From Euryodendron excelsum (Eukaryota > Streptophyta > Magnoliopsida > Ericales > Pentaphylacaceae), in NCBI GenBank assembly GCA_033060915.1, contig CM065397.1:17287501-17351500 (forward strand): a stretch of DNA of 64,000 nt. Direction: 5' to 3'. Shown in pieces: positions 38,027-51,055 of the stretch; position 1 is the first letter of the stretch, and every line of letters starts with the position of its first letter. The translations under genes were made by a program, and so were the position numbers. The notes below the pieces were generated by a model. It made no database searches. It saw nothing but the letters and a program-made list of their open reading frames with translations, and was not told where the DNA came from.

Positions 38027-38914
38027 TTGAAGATCTAGCGACAAAATTTTTTCCAACAAAGACAAACCGTTGCTAAAAGTTGCCCTTTGGTGACTAAAGT
38101 AAACATCTGTCACTAATTCTAAGCATTTGTCAGTCAATCTTATCACAAATTTCGTTGCAGAAAGACATGGCTGGAAAAATAAGGCTTGTGGCAGGAAAGG
38201 GTTTTAGCGATAATATTTTTTGCGACTAAAGTAAATTTTGTTGGATGTTCCAATTAACTCATTTACAATTATCGATGACATCCCAATATTGTTGGCAAAA
38301 CAACACCATGAAATTTTTTGGTAGCTAAAATGTGTTGATTTTTTTTATTTGTAATATTAGTATGCCCTTTTAAAAAAAAAAAGAGGTAAAACTCCAAGGT
38401 GTGAACAACTTATTATTCGGCTTGGCCTGACTCAGTGACTCCATTACAGTCGTAAGTGTGAATCCATCCATGAACCAATTATTCTATTATTTTATTATGC
38501 TTAATTTCAATCTATCTAACAATTAATTTTTATAATTGCTTTCCAAAACATATATTTAACCTTACATAGCCTCATATATGCTAATTTCCTAATAATCAAC
38601 TTAGAATTTTAATATTTACATAGATAAGTTTTTGATTTGATTGAATTACGATTGAACTAGTGAACTATTTTCTACATGACTAATCCTATTTTGGTAACTA
38701 TGCTTCTAATTTTATTATTTTAGTTAGTTAAACTTCACATTTTGCATCTTCATATGCCCAAAATTATTTTATTTTTCTGAGTTACTTTAATAGTATTTGT
38801 ACATATAATCAATTTTTAACACGATTTAATGTTAAAATATTATTATTTAAATTAATGATATTAAGTTTATTATACTACTAAGATTAGATTTAAGCATTAT
38901 AATGTGGGACTCAC
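38027..38914. other. CACTA left subterminal region and AT-rich interior
   Basis: From 38027 to about 38340 it holds repeated GCGACAAA, GTGACTAAAG and TTGCTAAAAG-type blocks. The rest, up to the LTR insertion, is AT-rich with no gene. Confidence 0.5.
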
Positions 38915-40261
38915 TGTCGCGCCCTGATTTTTAGGGGTCCAAGGTCCTTTTGGCTCGGACACTAAAAGTACGGAACTCTGTCACTAGAACTCATCCTCCT
39001 AGAAAGATAAGTGCGACTAAGTTTGAAAATTGGTTTGACTAAGGACTTTTTAAAAAAATAGGAGTCGCCACCTAACTTGATTAAGGTGAGTTAGGGCACC
39101 TAAAACTAAGTGTTAATCCGAAGATTAAATTTAAGATTTTTGGAAAAGATTTTAAAAACTCCCTCAAGTGAGGGTTTTTAAGGAAATAGGTTATTTGGCA
39201 ACCTTTGATAAGATTTAAGCCCTTTTGAAAAATAACTCCATTTTGGTCTTTCGAAAACAAAAATCTATGGTTCGGGGGTTGGTTACGTGTAGGGAAGATA
39301 TTCTAAGATTATCACTCTACTCCGTCCTTTCGGTACCTACATGTCTAATCACCCTTTGTTCACTCATTTAGAATAACTGGTTACCATTATCCACTTAACA
39401 TCCACTTTAGAACTTTAAAAATGGGGTTTAGTCATCACTTTTTGGATGAATAATGCATGATGCAAGTTTTGAAAGAAGTTTTGAAAATATGGGAGTTTTG
39501 AAGGAGTTTGAAATGAAAACTTTGGATTGATTGAAGGTTTTTGAAGAGGGGGATTAGAGTTGAAATAGAAGTTATGACCACACCACTTTAGTTTGTCTGC
39601 GTATCTCATTTGGTGAGAATTAGGTCAATCGTAGTTCGGGCAAGGGCCCGATGAAAAATAGGCTCATTGGGATCTTTGGAAGGTTTGAAGACATTTTGGG
39701 GTCTTTGGAAAAGTTTAAGACACTTTGAGATCTTTGAAAAAGTTTAAGACATTTTAAAGTCTTTGAAAAAGTCTAAGACACTTTGTGGTCTTGTAAGTTT
39801 TGACTTGAAGTTGGATGGTGGAGTATTTTGAAGATATTTTTGGATCAAATCAAGGGATTTATGGTAAAAGGCTTTGTCATGACTTCAAGAGAACTTGAAA
39901 GTGTTTTTGAAGTCTTGTTTGGAAAACCTTTGAGGAATGTTTTGATGAATTAGTTTTGGAAAGTAGTTTTAGGAAATGGTTAAGGGTTTGAAATCCTAGT
40001 ATGGACAACCTTAGGGGTTGTTCTTGATTTATCACTTTTTCTTGGAATCTCTAACCATGAGGGGGGCTAGGGACATCCTAGATTTGTGACCTTTTGAAAA
40101 TATTTTTGGAAGTGTCTTTAAGGTGGAGTGTTGGAACATTTGAAGAGTTTATAGAGTTGGTTTCTTTGAAATAAAGAGAGTAGGAGGTTTTGAAAAAATA
40201 GGTTATGAGAATAATTTAGAATTGAGTGATAATTCAAAAAATGGTTCAAGAGTTGGAACCT

Positions 40262-40520
40262 TGGAGTATACTAACCTAGGTTGGGTTGGCCTAGGGTTAG
40301 GTGTAACCTAAGGTTAACTAACTTGGGTTAGGCTAACCTAGGGTTAAGATGACCTATGGTTGGTCAACTAGGGTCTAATTAACTTAGGGTTGGACAACTA
40401 GAGTCAAGTTAATCTAGGGTTGGATAACTAGGGTCAAGTTAACCTAGGGTTGGTCAACTAGGGTCAAGTTAACCTAGGGTTGGATAACTAGGGTCAAGTT
40501 AATTTAGGGTTAGATTGGAG
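40262..40520. repeat. 30-bp tandem repeats in LTR insertion 1
   Basis: Units of about 30 bp built from AACCTAGGGTTGG and ACTAGGGTCAAGTT variants repeat in diverged form. The last three to four copies are the clearest (40370-40515). Confidence 0.8.
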
Positions 40521-41746
40521 AATGGTTTTGATGCATTCTTGGAAAGAGTTTTGAAAACAAAACATGATATGCAATGGACTTTGGTTGGCAATCTTTTTGA
40601 AGATCATTTCCATGAAAATTTTGACTCTAGTAAAGAGTATGGTTTATATGATTGGTGTTTGGAAACCATTCTAAGGAAGGTCCCCTCATGGCCATTATAA
40701 CCATAATTTTGCCAAGAGCATAAAGGGTTCAAAAATAAACATGATGACAACTTTTTGAAGCACCATTTTTAATGCAAAGATGGAGAGAAAGCATTTTTGA
40801 AAATCATCTTTGGAGAAAGATTTTGAAAACCATGTTCCAAGGGGACCATTCCATCAAAAGAGGGTTCATATGGCCAAACAAAAGGGAGACCACTCAAAAG
40901 AGGGTTCCATGGGGCCATTCCAACCATTACACTTAAAAGAATGGAGATCTTGAAAATTAAAGAATTAGAAAGCAACCCTTGTGCAAATTAAAATGTCATG
41001 ACACCAAAATGAGAGTTAGGGGGTTAGTAGGAGGTCTTCTAAGACATAATTTTTAAATTCCATCCTACACTTCAAGGGGCAAACTCTTGAAACAATTTTT
41101 GAAAGGAATATAGAGCTTAGAGATGACATGAAAATAAGAGCAATGTAAGCATTGTAGAGTATGACAATAAGCATAAAATGAAACCAAGCATGCAAAACAT
41201 GATCAAAATAGTGACATGCAAGCGGTCATGATTACATACAAGGCTTTTAGGCTACACCACATAAACAAGGGACTCTTAGGCCATACCATCTTAAAGTGGG
41301 CTAGTGAGAGATCCCCCTATACAGTGACTCTCACTTGCTTTCCTCTAGGCATGATCTAAGAGCTCTCTTGGCTCAAGCATGCAAGAAAGGGGGGTTGAAG
41401 ATGGGGGTTAAAATAGAGAATAGCCTAAGTAGGCTAGGAGGAAGAAGAGAAGAGTGGAGGGAGACACAAATGTAAAAGGGATACCACCTTTTGTCTTCAA
41501 CACACTTGCAGTCTTCAAGGGATACTTTGATGGGAGCTTGAATGACTTCAAGAAGGCTTTGAGGGCTGGTAGGGAGTGTTTGATGGTGTATAAGGCTTTA
41601 TATGTGAAGTATATAGGCTTGGGGATGATGGAACCTAAGCTAAGTGTAAGGGGGATGAAGTGTGCATAGAGATTCGTAGTTCTGGAGTGACTTCAGCAGG
41701 GCTTCGCATTAAAAATTGGAGTTAGAATATGCAAAGGGTGGTCTGG

Positions 41747-41754
41747 TATTTATA
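41747..41754 (-). promoter_or_regulatory. TATA box of LTR insertion 1
   Basis: CTCTCTATAAATACC on the minus strand. The same motif (CTCTATAAATAC) occurs at 55231-55239 in LTR insertion 2, each preceded by perfect palindromes. Confidence 0.6.
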
Positions 41755-41773
41755 GAGAGTCTGGAACAGGCCT

Positions 41774-41832
41774 GGCGCATGTACTACATGCGCCTGGCCA
41801 AAATTTGGCCGTGCACATGTGGGACATGTGCA
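41774..41832. repeat. Two perfect palindromes next to the LTR promoter
   Basis: The first has 10-bp arms (GGCGCATGTA, 41774-41783, and its complement, 41785-41794) around one base. The second has 9-bp arms (TGCACATGT, 41812-41820, and its complement, 41824-41832) around GGG. They sit 20-78 bp upstream of the TATA box in LTR orientation. Confidence 0.85.
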
Positions 41833-42134
41833 GGTACTGTTCCATTGCCAGAATGACATGTGGCACCCCATGTACTGGATAAATCTCGACTGTTGATCGA
41901 AAGTTGGTCGATTTGATCAAAATTTGAGCATATGTAGCATACGCTCCATCACCGGGAAGGTTCGTCCAAACTTTGCCTCGATAATTGAGTCAATCGAGAA
42001 GGTTTCGGGGGAATCAGTCACATTCGGAATATTCTCCTAGGGCTTCTGGTGAACTTTCATGTTTTCAAGAAGTTTGAATTATGTTCGGAGGCGGGCAATA
42101 TCGTCTTAGGAAGTGTGCCAAAAAGGTCACTTTT

Positions 42135-42565
42135 GCGGAGCGTCTGTGATACATTCCGAGGGTGTTCGAAAGTGGCTGTTTTCGTTTCGTGTGATCGAGG
42201 CCTTCGAGAAGCGATCTATTCGATCGGACCGTACTGATGGAAAGTATTCTGGACATACTTTCAGGAATTCTCAGATTTACGTATTTCTCAAGTCATTTGA
42301 TGGTGAGTTTTGATTAGGGAATCGGAGAAAAAGTCAACCTTAGCGGAGCGTCTGCGAGACACTCCAGGGGTTGCTGAAAGTTATAGTTTTTGCGCCGTAC
42401 GATGGAGGGCTTCAAGAAGTGATCTATCCGATCGGGCCGTATCGATGGAAAGATCTATGAATGAGCTTTCGAAAATTCCCTTATTTACGCATTTCTCAAG
42501 TCAGTTGACGGTGCGTTATAACCAGGGAATCGGGGGAAAAGACAATCTAGGCAGAGCGTCTACGA
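42135..42565. repeat. 208-bp tandem repeat, a little over two copies
   Basis: GCGGAGCGTCTG-type starts occur at 42135, 42343 and 42551. Each is followed by similar sequence that includes GATCTAT(C/T)CGATCGG. Confidence 0.7.
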
Positions 42566-43058
42566 GACGCTCCAGGGAACTTTTATCGAGTAGTGTGAGT
42601 TTAGTGTCGTAAGGTCCTCCTCGGGTTAAACAAGGGTGTATGGTGAAACCCTTTGCCCGAAATCCCAAGGCCGGTGCTGTTTCGGGGCATATTTGGATTT
42701 CTAGGGGCAAAACGGTCATTTTGACCGAGATTGGTTGGAAATGGTCAGGAATGGTTTGGTGTGTTGTGTTAAGTGTGTAAGATCGTTTAGGGATGGTTTT
42801 GGGAGATTCTTTTACTGTTTGGCGGGTTTTGCACAGTGCTAAGGTGTTCAGGGGCAAAACGGTTATTTTGACCGGAATGAGCCGGAATGGGACCAAATGG
42901 CGTGCGGGGGACGCCTAAAAGCTCAGGAACATTTTGGAAGGATGGACTTATCGTTTTGAAGGATTTTGAACTTTCTCAAAACGTGTCTGGAGGCCAAAAG
43001 GGTGGGTTTTGGTCATTTTTCACCGAGTCGGGCTAGCAAGCGCCGGTGTTGACCTAAG

Positions 43059-43400
43059 TGTTGGTTCCCGAGACCGCCTGGTCTCAGAAAACTACCTGTG
43101 CGGTGTTGGTCTCTAAGAACGCCCGGTCATAGAGAACTACATGTAAGGGTGGTGTTGGTTCTTGAGAACATCTGGTCTCAGAAAGCTACATGGAAGGGTG
43201 GTGTTAGTCTTTGAGAGAGCCCGGTCTCGGAGAACTACCAAATCACGGACATTCTACGTTGGCGGGCTAGCAGGCGCCAGAAGTGAACCTTTTGAAATTT
43301 TGATGAGGTGTTGGTCTCCGAGATCGCCCAATCCCGGGAAGCTACCTGGATGGTGTTGGTTTTCGAAACCGCCCGGTCCGGAAAACTGGCTGGAATAATG
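43059..43400. repeat. 49-bp tandem repeats near the LTR start
   Basis: GTGTTGGT(C/T)-type starts occur at 43059, 43103, 43152 and 43201, with two more partial copies near 43306 and 43355. Each contains GAGA(A/C)C(G/A)CC(C/T)GGTC followed by GAGAACTAC. Confidence 0.8.
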
Positions 43401-43639
43401 GTGCTTACGGCTCCAACGGGTCCTTGTGGGCCCAAGAAGCGACCAGTTGGTTGGATTAGAGATTGTAAAGCTTATCTTGAACCTGCATATGTTGTGATGT
43501 TGGAAACCGAACCCGGTCGGGTCGGAGATTGCCGAGCAGGCAAAAATAGGGTGCTTACACTCACAAAATATATAAAATTTCAAAAATCTGAACTTGCGTG
43601 GTGCTCCAAGAGAATTGAATAATGTTTCGTACCCACTGG

Positions 43640-43955
43640 ATGCTATCTACCAGTAAATGTTTTCCCTTTTTCCTCTCCATTAACATGGCCAGAACCAGAA
43701 AAGAATTGGTTACAAATATGAAATATTTATCCACAAACCCAAAGTATCGTCACTCATCTCCATCTCTATCTCTATCTAGTAGGCATACTTCTTCTTTTTT
43801 TTTTTTTTTAAGTAGAATGCTTTGCCTTCTTCCTCTCCAACGACAACATGGCAAGCACCAAAACAAAGAATTAGTCACAAATATCTATCCACATACCCAA
43901 AGTAGCGGCACTCATCGCCATCTCTATCTCTATCTCTATCCAGTAGACATATATA
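43640..43955. repeat. Direct duplication of about 155 bp inside the CACTA element
   Basis: Two adjacent copies share CCTCTCCA, AACATGGC(C/A)AG, AAAGAATT(G/A)GT(T/C)AC, AAATAT, TATCCACA, ACCCAAAGTA and a CATCTCTATCTCTAT run. They differ by small changes. A reading frame over both (43622-44047) has no recognised domain. Confidence 0.7.
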
Positions 43956-44085
43956 CCGCACTCATGCCCATCTCTCTCACCAATATTATCCGATCACTCG
44001 TGTATTTATTGATAGTTCTCTTCTCAAATAATAGGACTTATATTTAAATGTGAACATAGTAATATATTTTGTTGTTTTCAAATAG

Positions 44086-45810
44086 GTTCCAAGTCTAACA
44101 AAACGTAAGAAATCACGAAATCTTACATCAGTCAAGATTTTAGATAAAGGGGAGAAGGTACATATTGGGACATGTAGGATTACTAGTGTTGTAATAAGGG
44201 CTCAATTCAAGAAGTACACTACAGAGGTAGGGATCATGACGCAACAACTTGCCCCCCTTAACATGCCAAAATGGAAGGACATTAATGACACAGATAAGGC
44301 AAGGTTGATTGGGTTTGTTCGCGTAAGTAAATGTTATCAATTTTCCCCATTTTAAGTAATTAATGTGTTAGATATCCGTACCTCAAAATTCAACACGAGT
44401 GGACGTTCCAAGTAGTGGTCTTACTTACCTACAATAGATTCCAAAGACCACCATACATATTGTATGAAAATTTGTATTGCATTGCTCTCTTACTATTTCT
44501 ATATTTGAATTTGAATTTGAATTGTTTATTTAGCATGAGTTTTATGCACTTTGATTTCATTGAAGTAATTTTTTGAGCTTAACTACATGTGATTTGTTTT
44601 GTGCTATGATCATCGTAATCTTAAATTCTACGAGCTTTTGAAAAAAATTAAAGAGAGAATTTGAACTCCAATAGCATTTTGGGGCTATAGAGGACCTAGA
44701 TGTGGTATGCAGAATCTTCTATATTTATGTTGTACCGTATGCATTAAAAAATTCTGATGAAGTTGGTTATACTGCCAGCTCTCTCTTGACTAGTTTGGAC
44801 TTCTTTATTTTTCTTTTTTTTTTTTTTTTTATCTTTTTCTTTTTTAAATAGAATTTCCTTTGATGTGTGCATTGTGAGGACCAATTATTGGGATAACTTG
44901 AATCATGAAATATCGCTAAAGGCTGCTGAATTTAATTAGTTTGCAATGTAGATTGTGTTCCTGAATTTAATTAACTTCAAGTAATAATGAACTTTATAGT
45001 TCTAATTTTCATTGAATTTCACCTAGGTAGTAGTTTAATCAATTACTAAAGAAATTGTTTGATTTACAAAAATCTTGTATACTTAACAATGAGCCATATG
45101 TTGATCGAGCTATCTTTAACCTGATAAAGGATCGATACAAAAGCTGTCGTTACACAAATACTTTCGAAGCCACTCCACGATGGAAGCTACCATTGCAAAT
45201 CAACCTAATGATATTGATAGTGATGTCTGATAGTATTTATGTGTCCTTTGGTCTAACGAGATGTATAAGGTATGTGATGTCTAGTTGGTTTGACTATTGT
45301 AGGTTGCATTAAATCTGTCTTTGAAACACTTTTTTTTTCTTTTTGGTTGTATTCATCCTACAATTTTATATCACGTTTTGTGGTAACGTTTATCATTTAC
45401 TGTAAATGGAGGAAAAGTGTGAAAAGAGCAACATAATAGGTTAAAATTAAAAGAACTCCACACTGCTAATTCAAAGGCCTTTGCAAAGATCAAATTTGGA
45501 AAAACAAGCTGAAGCTGTTGCAGCTGGGTCGGGCCCACTATCTGATGAGCAACTTTCTCAAAAAGGTCTTTGGTACAAGTCAGGTAACATTATAGGCTCA
45601 AGGCATGGTTCGAAGCCCAATTCATTTTTAGCAAGTCAACGAACTCATGCACAACTTGAAAGAGATGCCGAGGAGGCTAGAAGAGAGACTATAGAGCAAC
45701 TGCATATTAATGATGACTTAAATGCAAAAGTGAAGAGCTTGAAGTCCGAGAGTATGCAATTTAATTCTAAACTTGAGTTTTTGATGCAACAGTTTACCAG
45801 TCAAGGATAG
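44086..45810 (+). pseudogene. Broken plant transposase (Ptta/En/Spm-like, Transposase_24 type)
   Basis: An exon-like stretch 44086-44322 behind an AATAG acceptor and before GTAAGT encodes 79 residues, including IGTCRITSVVIRAQFKKY. A second stretch near 45050-45230 is diverged. A third, 45430-45810, begins with KELHTANSKAFAKI-like sequence in one frame and continues in another frame as EKQAEAVAAGSGPLSDEQLS and a coiled C-terminus (AQLERDAEEARRETIEQL). This layout resembles the plant transposase family found in CACTA elements. The frame change and missing parts make it non-functional. No second (TnpD-like) transposase was found. Confidence 0.65.
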
Positions 45811-47095
45811 CCATCAATTGATCATTCTGCATAGTAAGTCATAATTATCTCTTCTACATTTTGTTTGGTAGCCTGCAAGTTACTTTCTCTTACTTTTTGT
45901 ATTAATGGCATTCATGGTCCTTAATAATACCATGGAATTTAATTTTGCTATTGGGTGATGGTTTTATAATTCTCTCACATTTTATTTGTTGGTTGGTTTG
46001 TTTCATAACCAAGATGATTATGATGGCTGTGATAAATTTCTTTGGTGTTTACATGTAGAATAGTAAGCTAATTGAGAAAATTTTATATTGAGGATAAGAT
46101 ATATAGGGTTTAAGTTACAGTTATTTCTTTGCCTTCACTTCGTGGTTTAAAACATTTACTATTGAGAACCAAAACTTCAATTTTAAGACTGATATATTGG
46201 TTCACTAACTTCATTAATTAGGATTTTGACTTTTCTTCCTTGGTCATGTCATGTATTTAACTTGCCACTGCTAGCATGACATTTATTGTTTTTGCCATTG
46301 TGTTGATGTAAAGCTTTCATCGAGCATGAATGATTGTCACATGCTGTCTAGTCTCTAACACATATGTTTCAGCAGTCTCTCCCTAATAATTTTGTTTATA
46401 ACTTTTCAGGTTGCATCCTTAAATTAAAAAAGAAAATGAAGAAAAAGGTCCTTTGCTGCATTTTAGTGTATGAAGTTTACACACATGCCAGGGTGGGCCA
46501 TTGAAGGTGGATTTAAAGACCTAGGGGGAGGATACAGGAGAATTGGGGAGTTGATATTGTTAGTAGGATACTTGTGCAATTAAAATATTTTTTGGAAGGA
46601 TTTCAAATACCTTCTCTCCCATTGTTACTTAAAATTTATACCTATAAGGCTTTCAATGCTCTTTGTGACTATTGAACTGGAAAAACAACCACAATAAGTG
46701 CACATTTGCTTTCTTTGTAATTGCATCACTTGGTATCATGTCATCTTTAGCTACTATGTAATAAGGAATCTTTTGTAAAATATGAATATTTAGTTTGTCT
46801 TCTATTCTACTAGCTTCATGTTGCTTTATGGCTATTGAACCACAATAGTGGATGATTGCATCAATTGGGGCATGTATGGATTATGCAAATTCTCTGACTT
46901 TGATATGACCCAATGCAGTGATAAATTAGTAGTGAGTTGGATATATGTTAACTTGGTAGAATGATAAATTTTGATATAAGTAATTGGATATGGGATTCAT
47001 GTGGGTAGTAATTAATACATTTTAAAATCAATCATGCTACCAAACAAAGCATTGTTCACATTTCTAATGATTTGCCCAAAAAAATAGCTATCACC

Positions 47096-47137
<42 letters not shown>

Positions 47138-48126
47138 AGACAAACCCATCTCCTTTTTACATCAATTTTCTTATCTTCGTGACATGATTATTTGCAAATG
47201 AGGTAAAGGCTTTCTTGAGTTGTATCTTTGACAAAATTGAGTAACTAGCTAGCTCTGCGAAAAATAATTTAACTGAGAATTCATTAACAAGTAATTATAT
47301 TATATGAAACCAAAAGTTGGTTTAAGTATAGTAGCAGTTAGGGATAAACATGATTTACATGCTAGGAGGGCTTCAAGAATAATGAAACAAAGTAACCAAG
47401 ATTTGAGTGGTGGACAATTCCTTATTCAAATTATACATTCTTGAATACTTGGTTGTAGTTAATTGTTCAAATTCTTCAGATGTTGACACATTTCTTGTGA
47501 GTTCAAGACTTTAAAGAATAAGTTTGTCTTTTAACTTTATTGTTGTAACCCAATGTGTGCAAAAAGGAAACTGGATTTCTTAGTTTTGCTCTTGGATTAT
47601 AGATTTGCATATGAATTGCTTTGGGTATTGATTGTTTGTGTATGTGAGTGCGTGATGGCAGCCACAGGTGGATAACAGATGATGATAGGAGGAGAGAAGA
47701 AACAAAATGATATATAAATTATATGCGAGCAAAGTGAAACTAACACTTGAAAACATGTGCCAAAAAGATCATTTAAAATTAATATACTTGTTCTTTTCAT
47801 AGAATATCTCTTAATTATAGTCTTGCATTACAGCATAAAATCATGTTTTTTTTCTAATAATTAAATTGTTATGAATTAGGACAAAAAGGTAGTCTTTGAC
47901 AAGTCATTGGAAGTGAAAACATCATGAAGTGACGAACTTCAGCTGAAATCCAGAGAGTTTCGTATAAAGAATCTTTTAAATATTCTGATATTATAGGCTA
48001 TGTTTTATGTTTCAATTAAGAAAAAAAAAAAAGAATCGGCCATTCAAGTATTCCAAATTACACGAGAAAAATTATAAAAGGAGAAAGATATATATGTGGT
48101 ATATATCCATCTACATTGAATTGTGG
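45811..48126. other. AT-rich interior of the CACTA element
   Basis: No gene seen. It contains a (CT)n run at about 47099-47133 and otherwise non-coding AT-rich DNA up to the plastid-derived piece. Confidence 0.45.
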
Positions 48127-48500
48127 TCATGAAATAGATGAAATAAATCAAAAAATCGATTATTGCTCAAGAATGAAATCTTATTGGAACTGTCCATATT
48201 CGGTTCATCCTTCAGAACCATATCACATCCCGGATCTGATGAAATAGGATGAATTGAGACGGTATTTTGTAAATACGTAATTATCTTGAATATATTAACC
48301 ATTTCTTTATTTTCCGATCGCCTGGAAGGGACAAAAGAAAGATCTTGTTGTTTCTTCAACAATTTTTGATCTCTAATGGACCTTTCGGTAGGATTTGAAC
48401 CTAGATGAAGTTCTGACCATCTGTCAGAGAAAAAAGAACGAATGGATCTTGTAGGATTCCCAAGAAATTCTTCAATTTCTTTCAGAAGCAAATGATTTCC
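48127..48500 (-). pseudogene. ycf2: Nuclear plastid DNA: ycf2 fragment from the N-terminal quarter
   Basis: The minus-strand translation is open and gives recognisable Ycf2 sequence: [59 protein letters not shown] and [18 protein letters not shown]. Ycf2 is a large plastid protein of the IR region. Only about 125 codons are present; similarity stops abruptly at both sides, so this is plastid DNA inserted in the nucleus, not a gene. Its right edge is interrupted by the LTR-only insertion at 48501. The other ycf2 piece lies at 51752-51961. Confidence 0.9.
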
Positions 48501-49589
48501 TATCACGCCCCGAAACCTGGCCTATACGGATTTAGGGTGCATGGTCGGCCAGTAGCTTAGCTACCCAAGGCCGCATTAGATAAACCGGTTGAACACCTAT
48601 GCATTTATCATTTAAAAGATACATAATTGCAGAATTAAAACTTTATAAACGTAAAGTAAAACATGTCTCATATATAGTAGAGCTGTACTTAATTTCCAAA
48701 ATATAAGCATTCTGTAAGGTGGGCCTATCAAAGGCCACCACAGTTATAATGTTATAATATTACAAAACTTTAGGATCCAACCCCTATATCAGTACATAAC
48801 ATAAGGCCTGTGGGCCGCAGTCTAAATGTCCATGTAATGGGCCTCCTTCAAGGTCTCCCAGTTTGTTCACCTGAAACATTTTTAAAAAAAACGTAAACTA
48901 ATGCTTAGTGAATAACAATAATGTATGAGCATAAAATACCATAGACTACATTTATATTTAATGTACATGACAATAAAGGTACATTTATGCATAAGTGACA
49001 TGAACTTAGAATCGCATAAGTATAATCTTAACGACACTTAAAGCATAGGCTTTTTGTGTTAAAACATTTCATCATTTCTGAAACATAATGTCAAAGAAGA
49101 GGGCCGAGTGTGTTATAGCATGAATTATCTGAGCGTGACATAACTTGTCATGAGCATAACATACCATATCTTATAAGCGTAGATCTTGACTCTCCGTATA
49201 ATATAGGATACATCAAATATTACCATTCTTAGTAGTTTATAAAGTGTAGCTTTGGAAACGTAGGTAACATAAGTATCACATTGAGATATTATAGTATTTC
49301 AAACATTGTAACATAGGAGTGAGGCATAACACATAACATGATTTCGTAAGGCATAACATAGCTGTGATAAGCATGCCATGGCATGATATTGTAAGGGCAT
49401 ATCATAATGTCATAGAAATGAGAGATATATCGTGACATTAGTACTTGTGGAAACATACGTAACTTGTCGTGAAGCATTTGAACAAACCATATTACTCATT
49501 CGAGAACATGAGTGTGTCATGTCTTTACATTAGGCAACCATGTTCTTCACTTCACCCCACTTAAGAGGTTTTTCTGGTATTGGGCATCA

Positions 49590-49860
49590 TAGTAACTACA
49601 AAGGTCACGCGTAAGGCTCTTTAGGCCAACATAGTAACCATAAAGGTCACGCTTAGGCTCTTTAGGCCAAACATGAGAGCTAGGCTCAGTCATTAAGAGC
49701 TACGCTCAATCATTAGCACGCAAGGTGTATTAGGCTAATCATAAGAGCTAGGCTAAGTTATAGTAACCGTAAAGGTCACACATAGGCTTTTTAAGTCAAT
49801 CATAAGAGCTATACTCGGTTATAGTAGCTATAAAGGTCACATCTAGACTTTTAAGCCAAG
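49590..49860. repeat. Degenerate tandem repeats in LTR insertion 3
   Basis: Variants of TAGTAAC(C/T)ATAAAGGTCAC, GGCT(C/T)TTTAGGCCAA and AGAGCTA(G/C)(G/A)CTC recur with irregular spacing. Confidence 0.65.
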
Positions 49861-50869
49861 GGACGTCTCCCAACATGGTGATAGATTATTTCGTGTCCCC
49901 TACCGTAGGATCATCGTTTCTAGTTTAGGGTCTTGCCACGAAAGACCTTACAGGTCGATGGTTTATTTCATGTCCCCCATCCTAAGACTATCGGGCTAGA
50001 TCAAAGTATCGCCATGAAAAGACTTTGAGTTAGAATCGTACGTTAGGAATCTTACATCCACTTTATGTGAACGTTCTAGTCCGTAGGTTGTGATTTATAT
50101 CATAGGTAAGGTTCGTATGTAATTCAAAGCATGACATTTATACTTGAACGTAATCATTGATGCATTGAAATGTATAGAACACATTCATGATATAAAAGTG
50201 AGCTTAAAACATTTGAAAAATAATAAAGTTTTAATCATGGCATATTGTTACTCACCTCTATCCAATTGAACGTGTGTTAAGCAAGGTGTTCCTACACATA
50301 ATTCACATAGGAACATAGAACATCAATACACAATGTTAAGACAAGGCAATAACGAGTAAACCGAGATTAAGCACATAAATCTCTCGACCTCAACTCAACA
50401 ACACCTCATTCTCACAATGGGAGAGAAGGCTAAACTGTAGGACAAAGCCCCGATGTAAAATAAGAACATGAAGTTGAGATTTGAATATGAAAGTCGGAAT
50501 GTCGACTTCTTCATCGAGTCTCAACCACCTCTCAAAGATGAGTTCACACCCAATACTAGTTCCATTTGAAAAAAAGGCTCAAAGGCCTTTATTTTGATAG
50601 ATCATGGGCCAAAAACACATTTCGGGTGAAGAAGTTATGTCTCACGAAGAATGGGGTAATACTTTGGGAAGATAATGTTTTTAGCATAGTTTTGGGTCAA
50701 ATTTAAACTTTCATAACTCTCAATCTATAAAAAATTAGAGAACAAACTTTATATAAGTACAAAGGTCTACGAGTCTAGTTTCTAATGCTTCAAATGGTGC
50801 ATCAATCCGAGTTTTGTAGAGAAAGGTATGCCCGTTTTACTAAACAGTGCCAAAATTGGCAGACGGTTC

Positions 50870-51055
50870 GAACTCCCAACCGGGTGGTTCGAACGCCAGG
50901 CAAAATGACGTAGCTGTTCGAACGCCCAAAATGGCCTTTCAAATGCCAGGCAAAAATGGAAAAAACACCCTCTCGGGCCGTTCGAACGCCCAGAAGAGCC
51001 TTTCGAATACCAAGCCAAATGAAAAACTCTGCTCTTGGGCCATTCAAACGCCCCC
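50870..51055. repeat. Repeated GTTCGAACGCC motifs in LTR insertion 3
   Basis: GTTCGAAC(G/T)CC or close variants recur about seven times, alternating with GCCAGGCAAAATG-like pieces. Each GTTCGAAC is itself an 8-bp palindrome. Confidence 0.7.

Larger units (their letters stand above)
38915..43559 (-). mobile_element. LTR-only insertion 1 (giant solo LTR, 4.6 kb)
   Basis: Minus-strand ends are TGTAAGCACCC and TCAGGGCGCGACA. CTCAC lies directly outside both ends (38910-38914 and 43560-43564), an exact 5-bp target duplication. No internal LTR boundary, primer site, gag or pol was found, so it reads as one very long LTR left after recombination. LTRs this long with minisatellites inside are known from the Tat/Ogre group of Ty3/gypsy elements; that assignment is inference. 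A TATA box at 41747-41754 (minus) fixes the orientation. It is related to 53495-58506, which has matching termini and a shared GGGGCAAAACGGTCATTTTG motif. Confidence 0.75.

Noticed and set aside
40262..40520. AACCTAGGG/TTAGGG-like repeats suggesting interstitial telomere sequence
   Set aside because: The unit is about 30 bp and not the plant heptamer; it lies inside an LTR and has no CCCTAAA runs.
48111..48506. Open frame that reads as Ycf2
   Set aside because: Only about 125 of over 2,000 codons are present, and the frame starts inside LTR sequence; it is a plastid-derived fragment.
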